From Pigoraptor chileana (taxonomy: Eukaryota; Opisthokonta; Filasterea): 53,883 nt of DNA. The stretch covers positions 1 to 53,883 of the forward strand of contig CALSCR010001569.1 of assembly GCA_943704495.1 (NCBI GenBank). Reading direction: 5' to 3'. Under the pieces are notes generated by a model that saw only the letters and a program-made list of their open reading frames with translations, had not been told where the DNA came from and did no database searches. Within the stretch, counting starts at the first letter, position 1. Each line of letters opens with the position of its first letter. Below are positions 1 through 9,950 of this stretch, piece after piece. The translations under genes and the position numbers were made by a program.

Positions 1-76
<76 letters not shown>

Positions 77-94
77 CACACACATACGTACACT
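1..94. repeat. (CA)n microsatellite in an ALKBH1 intron
   Basis: Nearly pure CA dinucleotide repeat from the first base to about 73, then imperfect CA/TACA to about 94. A splice acceptor follows at 148-149, so the repeat lies in an intron whose 5' part is outside the window. Confidence 0.95.
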
Positions 95-149
95 CACACG
101 CTTGTGCGTCGCTTCCTGTGGCGACGATGGCTGCATGTGTGCCACACAG

Positions 150-1526
150 GTCTTGTCTTTATCGCCAATCCATTCTCTGAAGAGGAGCAGCGCCAATGGG
201 TGCGTCGATGTTTGAGAGATTACACACGGGACCTGGCCCATAGTAACCTTGCTGACCCTTCACTCAACGGTGACGCGGAGCTGTGCTTTTTTGACAGGGA
301 GGCCGCTGAACTCAATGTGGGTTTAATGGTCTTGACTGTCTTGGCCTGCCTTTGCCCATTCCTTTTCAGTTAAGTCAGAATTCGTAGGCTTGTCAGAGTC
401 AATGCGCAGCGGTGAGCGTCCACAAATATCCTCATGATGTACTTTGATACACACAGCGCGTTTGCCATGTACGAGGTCGTCGAAAGTCGGCCCTTGAGAA
501 GTTGCGATGGACAACTCTGGGATTCCACTACGATTGGACAAGGAAGGTGCGTTGCAACACGGGCATGTATCATGGCGGTGATATCACAGTCTCATGTTGG
601 CCGCCGTGGTTTTGCTGACTGAAGGTGTACGATGAGCAACTGCGGTCGCCGTTTCCGCACGACCTTGCGTGCCTCACAACGCGCATAGCAACCGCATTGG
701 GATTCGCATCATTTGAGCCACAAGCTGCAATTGTTAACTACTATGCACTCAACTCGCAAATGAGGTAAGGTCACCTTGCAAGACAATGACGACGTCTCAC
801 TCGCTTCATTTATGTGTGTTGTGCATTTATGCTTATCTGTGCACGAACATCTGTTTGTGGGAACGCTGACAGCGGTCACACGGACCATTCCGAGCTTAAC
901 TTGGAGGCCCCGCTGCTGTCAATAAGGTGAGTATCGTCCGCGTGGCACTCACTTGCCACCAATGCCCACGCTATTGAACACATTCTGATTATGTCAAACG
1001 CCCACTCTAACTGCGAAGCGACGGGTTTTAATATTGTTTTTTACGGTTGTCGCAGCTTTGGCAATTCCGCTATTTTTCTCCTCGGAGGCCCATCACGCTG
1101 CGATCCCGCCGTGCCAATACTTATCCGCAGTGGCGACATAGTGGTGATGGCGGGACAGTCGCGGTTGTGCTACCACGGTGGGCATTCCGTGCTGTTTCGT
1201 GCAGCCGCGCCTCCTGACCGGCACCCTCTCCCTTTCGCTCACTATGTACATATGACCCGTCTTACCTAACAGGGGTGCCCCGTATACTCGAGAATTCTGC
1301 ACCAGCCCATCTCACCAGCACAGACGATCCGACATGGGCTCCATTGGCACGTTTTATTGCGACGGCGCGGATAAATGCAAACGTGCGCCAGGTCACCTTC
1401 CCCGGGCGCAATTTCGCTGAAAGCACACTTGAACACACTGGCGCATCCGCCGACGAATCACACCGCGCAAAGCCAACCCCCGACCCGCAGCCCACCATCA
1501 CAGAATCCATGACGTTTTCAGGATAA
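150..1526 (+). CDS. ALKBH1: AlkB homolog 1, Fe(II)/2-oxoglutarate dioxygenase (5' partial)
   Basis: Exons by frame continuity: 150-316, 457-546, 625-764, 873-926, 1056-1177, 1273-1526 (TAA). This gives 274 visible codons; human ALKBH1 has 389 residues, and about the first 100 should lie left of the window. Family-specific stretches occur in order: FIANPFSEEEQ, ALEKLRWTTLGFHYDW, AIVNYYALNSQM, SFGNSAIFLLGG, SGDIVVMAG and TARINANVRQV. The iron ligands are present: the HxD motif as H-T-D at the start of exon 873-926, and the distal His in RLCYHG at the end of exon 1056-1177. ALKBH1 demethylates tRNA m1A and processes 5-methylcytosine at the wobble base of cytosolic and mitochondrial tRNAs; DNA 6mA activity is debated. 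The AQR stop lies 57 bp downstream on the opposite strand. Confidence 0.93.
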
Positions 1527-1583
1527 CGCACGCACACACGCAGCCGCGCACACAAACGAGCGCTCGGAATTGCCACCGACGCC

Positions 1584-4500
1584 TTACGCATCGCTGTCGC
1601 GCATTGCTTCCGTGAGTCGCTGTAGCAAGTCCGCCTTGAGTCCGGCCGTCGACAAACCGCGCTTCTTCAGTGCTTGTTTGAGATCGGCAACTTTCATGTC
1701 TGGGGACGGCAGTGCGACGGTAGCGCTCTGCTTTGATGCCGGAGCACCACTATCGCCATCATCCTCGCGAACGCGCTTACGACCCTTCGGCGTGTTTGCC
1801 GTGGCTGTCTCTGCAGGTGGAGCAACTTCAACATCTACAGGTGCAACAGATACAGCTTCCACAGGAGCGGCGTCTTCAGTTGGACCGGCAGCGGGCTCGG
1901 ATGGAATCTCAACGACGCCCTCCACCGCAGTGGGGGCATCGACAGCTGCGGGTGGTGGTGGTGCGTCGGCAGCTGCAGCAGGAGAAGCTGGGGCGTCGAC
2001 TTGCATCGCCGTCGACTCGACAGCCACAGCATCCGCAGTCGCAGCGGCCACATGCTGCCCATTACCATTCTCTGCCGTCACACCCTCCATGGCATCAGCA
2101 TCGCCGCCGGCATCAGCGGCCGCGTCCGCGCGGGGTTCTTGCTCCCCGCCCAATGGCACGTCGTCCTGTGCACGAGCGGCATATGCGGCATCGATTGCAG
2201 CGGCTTCCTCGGATCCCATCGAATGCACAAGGTTTGCCATCGCAGACACGTCAGCGATCGACACCATGCTCGCCGTGGGCGCAGAGCCATTCACACGTGC
2301 TGTGGGGTGGCTCTCAGATGGAACGAGCTGCAGCACTGTTGGGCGCGACAGCAGAACCTTCATCGCCGGTGCAAGCTCGAGGCAGCTTTCAAAGAGAGCC
2401 TTTCGGCCAAATGCATATAGTCCAAGCCTCGCGCGGGACATTGCGACAATCAGACGCCTGACGTCGCGCAGATGACCAACGGCACGTGTGCGGACCAGGG
2501 AGAGAAGGACGTAGTCGCTTTGAGAACCCTGGTACCTGTCGACCGTGGTGACAACTGACGGCCTGCCAAAGAGCGGGTTCCACGAGCAGCGTGCGTTTAT
2601 AACGTCGCGAATGAGGTGCTTTTGCCCGTTGTATGTCGTGAGAATGGCAATGCTCTCCGCGGGATATCCCCGGAGACGCATGTACATAAACACCGCAACG
2701 ACGTACTCGGCTTCCCCTAGATTTTGGTAGAAGTGCGGGTTGGGTGTGATCTCGCCCTGGCCGTTGAAATCGCCGACGTCAACAAACTGGAAATCGTGAG
2801 CAAAACCGCCGTTTGCAGTGACGAATTCAGGCCGCTGTTGCACATGAGGCAGATCGCCAAGCGCCTTGTATCGCCAGTTGTAGAGTGTGGCGATGCTCGC
2901 GCGCGCACGTCCCTACAGCGCACATTCACCATAGCCACAGCACAAGCAATTGGTCAGCACAGCAGGAGGATGATTGGCGATGCACACAATATATAACATG
3001 TGATAGATGGCCAGTGCAATCACGAGAAAGACATGAATCAAGAGTAACGCGAGCGTACCTGCTTATCGAGTTCAATGGCAGGAACACCGAGACGCACAAA
3101 TCGCGCAAACTGGCTCTGCTCCATATTTGAGAAGCGCTGGAATGCCATGTTGCGGATGACAGGAGGCAGCTGGTGGTGGTCACCGATCATCACCACACGC
3201 TTCAAGCGACTGCGGCCATCCTCAGGGTTCTGCAGCAGCAGCGGGATAAACGTCTCAATCTCCAATATTTGTGCCGCCTCTTCCATGAGCACATTGTCAT
3301 ACTTGAACCCGAGACGAACGAGGTCCCCACGCTTGAGTGCTGCGTGCGTGCAAGTCATGGCAATGATGCGCGCCTCCTTGACGAGAAGAAAGTTTGTGCG
3401 GTCACTGCTGGTGCGCAGAAGCTCAAACGCCCTGAACTCATCGAGCTCGGTGAACACCTTGCTGATGTGACGATAGCAGCCCTCCGCAATGTCCCAGTCC
3501 TCCGCCGCAGAGCTCCCGCGGAACAGCGGCTGAGGCGCATCCCCAAAGTACGACGCAAAGGGGAACGCATCCGCCATCACGCGTAGGTCCCGCTGCGACT
3601 CGCGAACCTTCTGGGTATACGCCTCCCAACGCGCGACAATCTAGTGGGCACAGGCAAACAACATCATGACAGGAGTGCGCCTGAGTTAGTTTGATGCACA
3701 CACATAATGACAGCAAGACAACTACAAACAATTGACAGGAAACACAGCAGCACCAATGCAATCAGCTATTCACTGTCCGCGGCGACCAACCTGGTAGAGG
3801 AAAAAGTGTCCTGCAGTTTCACAAGTGTATGCGACATCAGTGGCGACCCCGAGGCTCCCTGCAAGCCGCTCCACCTCTCTGAGTAGATGGAGACGCCGCT
3901 GGAGAATGAAGTTGACTCGGCCTCCGCGGCTGAAGTCCTTGTCGGTCTCCAGCTCCTCCTCACCGTGGCCCATGCGGAGAAGGTGGCGCTCGTCAATGTC
4001 GAGGGCCATGATCTTCTCAAACAGCTGATTGAGTGCCTGGTTTGAATGCGTAACGATGAGAATGCGCTGGTCGGGGAAGTTGTGGTACCAGTTTGAAACG
4101 ACCTGGACAGCCACGTCCGTCTTGCCTGTCCCTGGAGGACCCACGACCATGGTCAGACCAGGCTGCATGCCAGAGTGGATCGCCTCAACCTGCACGGGGG
4201 TGAAGTGAATCGTATTCTGCACAAACACAATCGAGGCATACAGCCGCACTTACTGTCAGTCACCGACCAACCGCAAAATCAGAGACATTTTCATCGCGCA
4301 CCATGTAACAACGATGAAAACTGATTCAACAACAAGACCTATCGTACCCGCTTCGGCTTGTTGTAAGGATATGGGCCCCGGTTGGGTTCGACAAAAGGGC
4401 GCACCACGATCCTCAGTGGTCCACTATCGGTGCGATCGAACTTGAGGTGAAACGGAGGAACACACTCTGACTCCTGTGCCTCGCACGATACGACGGCGGA

Positions 4501-7104
4501 CGGAAAGCACTCGCGCAGGTGATCCAGGTTCAAAAAAGTGTCGTTGAAATTGAGCGACGTCAGGCGGCCGGGAAGCTGGCTGTATGACGCCGCAGCGGGG
4601 TCGCCATAGCCGAGAAACACATCGTGCAACCAGTCTGGGACAACACAACGCGTGTTCATCATTGAGCGAATTGTGTCCAGGATGGCCTTGAAGTTATTCT
4701 CCTTTGGCTTGCGACGCACGAGCACGTTGAAAGTGTCGTAGGTGTCAGCGTCCGCCGCCAGATCGTCCTGGTATTGATTCGGGTCGAGCCATAGTCGGAA
4801 GGTGCGGCGGTCGCCCCTGAGCTCGGGCTTCTCGCCAAAGCCCTCCTCGATGACCTTACCGCGGTCGTCCAGAAGCCCCTCTACTTCGCACCCGCGCACG
4901 CGCACGATGCCCAAGGAAAGCGCGTCTCCAAGCGCTCCCCCGAGGCGGTTGCGCCGCACCTCAGCAGCGTCGCGCGCAGCATCAGTGACGGCTTTGGTCG
5001 CGCGCACCGTCACAACAAAGAGGACATCATGCTTGCGCTGCCCCTGCCATTCTTGGCGAAATTGCTGCCGACACTGGGCAAGGTTGATGGTCACATCGGC
5101 GCGCACGGCCGACGGAACAGTCTCCCCAAGGTTGGGCTTTGCAACTTCCACCACAGAAAAGTTATCGATCGGCATGGCCATACGCGACCATCCTGAAAAC
5201 ACGGTTTCATTTGTTTCTGTTGTGCGCGGCGACAGTCGACGCACTGCATCAACGACGTCCTCGCGAATTTCATATGTGGATTCAAGGCGGAAGAGGTTGA
5301 AGTTGCGAAGGAGGTAATCGTGGACGGTGAGAAACTGAACGTTCAGTTTCGGCAAAGCGAGGCAGTTCTCTCCGTCAAAATATTCTGATGGGACAACACT
5401 CTCGTCCCACAGGATCGAGTCCGTTGGGTACAGCGGCATGGCGTTTATCGCTTCCAGTTGCGAGAGCCTGCGCTCGTGCTTGGCGACGAGCATTTCGAGA
5501 AGAAAAGTCCGATCAGTGCGCGTGTGCACACCCCCGTCTTCAACCGCGACAACATCCCCTTCCAAAGGAGCAAGATGAAGAAGGCGCGCCAGCTGCACAA
5601 GTTCACCGTCCTCGAGCCGCTCCAAGTGACCCAGCAGCCCTGCTCGTGTATCGACGGCTGCAACATTACTCAGCGCAAACTCGCGGAGGCTGGGTATGTT
5701 TGCAAAAGCGGTCCGCTGAAGGGCGACAATGCGCGAGTAGTGCCGATCGGTCATGTCGGCGTCGTCCAGCGCAATCCCCGTGTGGTCGTTGATTTCGAAA
5801 CCGGCATAAAACTTGGCCATCTCGAGCAGCCTCACAAATAAGCCCCCAATATCCGCCGCACGCGCGACAAGCGGCGACAGCTGACAGCGCACAATAAAGT
5901 GGTGATCATCGAGCAGTGTGCTGAAGTATCGGCGCGTCGGCAGTTGAGCTTCGAGGTCCGTCACGAGCTCCAGAAAGCGCTCGCAGTATGAGAGCTCGTG
6001 CACCGAGACGGCAGACGCTGCCGCAGCCGGGGTCGTCAGTCCCGCAATTTTTGGGGCGACGCCATCAAGCACACGGAAAAAGCGCGCGATGAGGCGCGAG
6101 AGAAAGCGGCGTTCAAAATCACGCTGCTGTCGCGTGGCCTCGTCGGCTTGGGCGTCCTTTTTGGCCATCGAGTTCCACAGCTTGCGCAGCTTCGGAAACG
6201 TCTTGAACTGCAAGCCACACGACTATATTAGCATCACGAGATCATGCATGGCTATCCGCACAACACAGCATCCACAGCCTTCCTATCATTAAGAAAAAAA
6301 TACACAGAATTCTCCATCACGGCTTTTTCACAGGCTATTTCATGGTGACAAGCCACCGTGAACAGGAAACGCCGCATTAGATATATTTATAGCGAAGCTT
6401 ACCTCATTTTCCCGCCGTCCCGGTAGCAGGCAATGCCACGAGCCTAGCGACACAAGGCGCTGTGCCTGGTCACGCACAAGGTCAACCTCCAGGCTGTTGA
6501 TTGCGCGAACGAGAAACACTACGCAAAAGGACTCCTCCTGGAGCGAGAGCGGCACGCCACCGTTACCCTCGCCAAGCATTAGGCCAAGAACACGACGGAA
6601 AAAGTCGCCAAATCTGTCGGGTGCCGCCGCAAATGCGGCCCATGGGTGCAGACTCTCGCGGAACTTCTCGTTCACCATGAGCACAATGCTCATCACGTGC
6701 GGCACGGACGCCGTCGCTGTGTCGAAATTGGGCCAGAGAAAGCGCTCCATGTACTGGCTGATCTCGAGAAGCATGATGCGCTTCGAGGCAAAACCACTGC
6801 CCTTGAGTTCCTTTTCGTAAATGGAAGTTACGACACCGGCATCAAACGGAGTCGCGACACCAGCGGCCATCGCTGCGGGTGCCCAGTGGGCCGCTGCAAG
6901 CCGCGTGATTGTGTCTGCCTCCACCTCCTGAACAGTGGGGATGCCCGACGGGCGACCAGCGAGCACCCCATTTCCCCTTGCCGAGTGCAGCCCTCGCTGT
7001 CCTTGAAATCCCCGTTGAGGGTGTCCATCATAGCCACCGCGACTTGCACCTCCACGACCGTGGACACCGCGTCCAGGCACTCCGCGTCTGCTTCCGCCCG
7101 TCAT
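1584..7104 (-). CDS. AQR: Aquarius, intron-binding spliceosomal SF1 helicase with C-terminal SAP domain
   Basis: Exons, start to stop: 7104-6403, 6207-4348, 4216-3791, 3640-3059, 2912-1584, all joined in phase 0, giving 1632 residues (human 1485). The N-terminus (about 1-40) is an RGG/RG-rich tail absent from human AQR. The helical (ARM-like) and beta-barrel body follows: [57 protein letters not shown]. The SF1 helicase core has Walker A GPPGTGKT (about 880), [17 protein letters not shown] (motif II, about 1123), [19 protein letters not shown] and [10 protein letters not shown]. After the helicase comes an Ala/Pro/acidic linker and then a SAP signature ([16 protein letters not shown]), in the same uninterrupted final exon. 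AQR binds introns upstream of the branch site in the spliceosome and contacts the SF3 complex. The gene is divergent from SF3B6. Confidence 0.96.
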
Positions 7105-7548
7105 CGCACGCGCTCGTTAGATCAAAACCACCAGCAGGCGCAACGATTATGCCTATCAGACAACGTCAAAGAAATCCCAATGAGTGCACAAATGTATATT
7201 GTGTGATGTGCCGCTTCTTTACGTATCTTGTGTGATGTGCCGCTTCTTCGTATCTTTTCTCATCATTTGAAACAGTGGCGCACACGGCACGTCCAGCTGA
7301 TGCGAGAATGATCCCCAGAGTTATCCCGGATAGACTCCCTGTCTACGCAGCACTTGAGCACTCATCAGCAGTCTGCTGTGGTGCGGCAGCTGACAGGTGC
7401 GACTACTGAGAACACCCGGATCCTGACGGAGTTCATGGAGGAGCGTAAACCGAACACACATAGACAACTTAGTTAATGTTTTATTTGTTCCGTAATCGTC
7501 AAAGGTTTGGTCGTTTTGATATATATACTCTTTGTGACTTTCGTGAAC
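7105..7548. promoter_or_regulatory. Divergent promoter region between AQR and SF3B6
   Basis: 444 bp between two start codons pointing apart. It holds an imperfect tandem duplication (7201-7229 and 7230-7256; shared core GTGTGATGTGCCGCTTCTT) and a TATA-like GATATATATAC about 30 bp before the SF3B6 ATG. No credible coding sequence was seen. Promoter function is inferred from position. Confidence 0.55.
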
Positions 7549-8267
7549 ATGTCGGCTGTGAACGCAGCGAAGCGCTCCACAACGGTAAGAGACCCTATAC
7601 AGCGAAGCGTTCGCTTTCGTCCTTTCGTCCTTTCAATTACTTGCAACTACTGACCCAGGCTCTTTAAAAATTCTCAGGTCCGCCTTCCTCCTGAAGTTAA
7701 CCGTGTCTTATACGTCCGGTAAGTGCATTTGGACAACTGCTAACAGTTTTATTTTTCGTTCTTTCGTGCGACTCACAAAATGTGTAACCTGTCTGTCGCA
7801 GAAATCTTCCCTACAAGATTTCAGCGGAAGAGATGTATGACATTTTCGGAAAGTATGGGCCGATACGACAAATTCGCATGTGAGTTCCATTTTGTGTGTG
7901 CTGCGATCGCGTGCTGTGACATACTGTGGTCACGACATATCTTCATTTAGTTAATGGGTCTCATTTCACCTTTCTCACGAAGAGTGATGGATAGTGCGTT
8001 TTCATATAGCATACGGTGTTGACACTCGATTTATCTAATTGCAGTGGGACGGCGGCGGATACCAAAGGAACAGCGTTTGTTGTGTATGACGACATCTTTG
8101 ATGCCAAGAATGCGTGTGAACACTTGTCCGGCTTCAACGTTCTCGGTCGTTACCTCGTCGTGCTGTACTACCAAACAACAAAGGCATTCAGCAAGGTCGA
8201 CAGGTCCAAGGAAAAGGAGCAGCTAGAGCGCGTCAAGGAAAAATACGGCATCAGCACTGAACAGTGA
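7549..8267 (+). CDS. SF3B6: SF3b subunit 6 (p14/SF3b14a), branch-point adenosine-contacting RRM protein
   Basis: Exons 7549-7584, 7678-7718, 7802-7879 and 8045-8267 (TGA) join to 125 residues, the same length as human SF3B6. It begins MSAVNAAKR, followed by [20 protein letters not shown] (RRM beta1/RNP2 with the N-terminal extension), [38 protein letters not shown] (RNP1 region), [16 protein letters not shown] and [11 protein letters not shown]. The aromatic residues of YVRNLP and AFVVY are kept. Within the U2 snRNP SF3b complex this protein sits near the bulged branch adenosine and binds SF3B1. Identity to the human protein is high throughout. It shares its upstream region with AQR. Confidence 0.97.
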
Positions 8268-8617
8268 TGTCGACCCTCTCTGCGTTTCCTTGCTCTCTTT
8301 CGTCTTAATGCGTGCGTGCGCGTGCGGTTGCTGCTGTAGTTGCGTTGCGTGGTTGCTGCTGTTTGGCGTTGAACACAATATATTCCGTACAACTCTTCAA
8401 CAAATGTTGTTGATTCAACAAGATCAGTTAAGGGTATGTTGTGGACAAATGACTTATATTCTTCGTGAAGGACATTCAGCATGTGCACGATTGATAAGAA
8501 TTATGAAATTGTGAAGTGGAAACGCAAAAGCAAACGCACGCAGCACGCGACAGCAACAGCGGCATGGCAAACGCGACGGCAACAAACAACGCAGTGACAA
8601 GTCCGCCAAGAGCACAC
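8268..8617. other. Convergent intergenic spacer between SF3B6 and the C1orf21-like gene
   Basis: 350 bp between two stop codons. Only short unsupported ORFs are present. It must hold both 3' UTRs and polyadenylation sites; no canonical AATAAA stands out. Confidence 0.6.
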
Positions 8618-9049
8618 CTAGTCATCTTCAGACTCGCTGTGCACAGGAACCTCGCCTCCGCCGGCCTTAATCTTAGCCTCGAGCATCTTGAAAAAGCTCT
8701 CCTGTGATCGAGTCTGTGTGACTGCATTGGCTTCCGATGGTTTTCGTTGGGCCTGCACAAATGTGCTAGTGAGCGTCCCAGAATCTTTTCGCCGCATGCC
8801 ACCGTCACCCGCCATCCTGCGCCCTGCATTCGCACTAGCCTCGTCTCCAACGGTGGGCGCACTCAGTGGTGGACCTGCCGGCGGAGGTGCTCCACTGCCC
8901 ACCTGAGATGCGTCATCCTTCGCAGGTGGTGTTTGTCGTTGCGCTGCCTGTTGTGGAACAGTTGTCTTCACGCTCGCGCCATTCGGAGTTTTCTGTGCCT
9001 CTGCGCCTCCACCCTGCACGTCGGCACCCTTGCTTGATCCGCAACCCAT
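8618..9049 (-). CDS. C1orf21-like small N-acylated protein
   Basis: Single exon, 143 residues. I chose the ATG at 9049 because it gives MGCGSSKGAD: Gly2 for N-myristoylation with Cys3 for palmitoylation. The open frame continues 44 codons upstream without any such feature. The middle is low-complexity Ala/Pro/Gly/Gln. The C-terminus reads TRSQESFFKMLEAKIKAG and ends in an acidic SESEDD. Human C1orf21 (about 121 residues) has the same plan: MGC start, disordered middle, SQQEFFRMLDEKIEKG helix and SEEED tail. The match is short but in the right places at both ends. The molecular function of the family is unknown; a membrane-tethered adaptor is my inference. The gene is convergent with SF3B6 and divergent from CEP104. 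Confidence 0.7.
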   Translation of the reverse strand: MGCGSSKGADVQGGGAEAQKTPNGASVKTTVPQQAAQRQTPPAKDDASQVGSGAPPPAGPPLSAPTVGDEASANAGRRMAGDGGMRRKDSGTLTSTFVQAQRKPSEANAVTQTRSQESFFKMLEAKIKAGGGEVPVHSESEDD

Positions 9050-9950
9050 GCCTGACGTGCGACTGGCAGAAGGCGTCGACTCTAAATAGCGACAGCAAAC
9101 AAGGACAGTTGCGAGCCCCGACCAGAAAGCTTGGCGGACACCGAAAATACGTGACGTAGGCCACGCACGCACGCCACGCACGCAAGTACGAGGAACGAGG
9201 AACTATCGTTGCCCTCTACGCGCCGACGCCTCTCTCTATTGCGCAATTTCACTTCTTCACTAAAGCAGCGTGGTTTCACGCAGGAAGATGGTCAAAAGGT
9301 ACCGCCGCATGCGTTCAAATGTGCAATTTGCACAAGCTGTCGCATTTGACGGACAGTCATGACCTTTCATCCACTCTTGAATACGATATGCTTAGAAATA
9401 AACGGCCCGTGGTTGATGAGAAAGTTTTGCGCCTGTAGATTGCGAATCAAGCAGAGTCAGGGTTTCAGGCGTGGCATTGGCTCTATTGTCGTTTGACTGT
9501 TTTGGTATCGGTGGCCACTCGGCTGACAGCGGGCCGATGAAGTCCCTTGGCAACGGACTTACTCTAAATAATCCCGGATTACTCCGTCTGTGAATTCCAG
9601 TTTGAACAGTTTCCTTTTGACTGGCGGCAATTTCAAGCCATTTGGTTTCCTCGGGTTCCACTCCGAAGGGCAAAGGAGTAGGATTGTCGCACTGATGCGT
9701 CTTCATGTGATTGGTTATAGCACTTTTGTTGTTTATTCATCTGCGACACATCGCGGACAGCATAGAACTCAAACTGCTCTGTTTTCCATTTCGAATTGCG
9801 CAAGTACGGGATGCCCTCGTCTGCTCCGTGAACGAGAGTGTCGGCGGCGGCACACTGTTGACAGCAGCCGCCGCCGCCGACCGCAGGTAGACTTATCTGC
9901 GCCCTCACTCTCAGCTCTGGACACTTACCTGCCGCAATAGCAAAGCCAGC
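9050..9950. promoter_or_regulatory. Divergent intergenic region between the C1orf21-like gene and CEP104
   Basis: 901 bp between two outward-facing start codons. Minus-strand ORFs here (9392-9706, and 9633-10130 running into CEP104) show no family I recognise. The region presumably holds both promoters and 5' UTRs. A (GCC)n-like run occurs near 9865-9890. Confidence 0.45.

Noticed and set aside
1570-2475. Long plus-strand ORF (301 codons) opposite the AQR C-terminus
   Set aside because: Low-complexity Ala/Ser translation created by the GC-rich acidic/Ala linker of AQR on the other strand; AQR motifs leave no doubt about the true strand.
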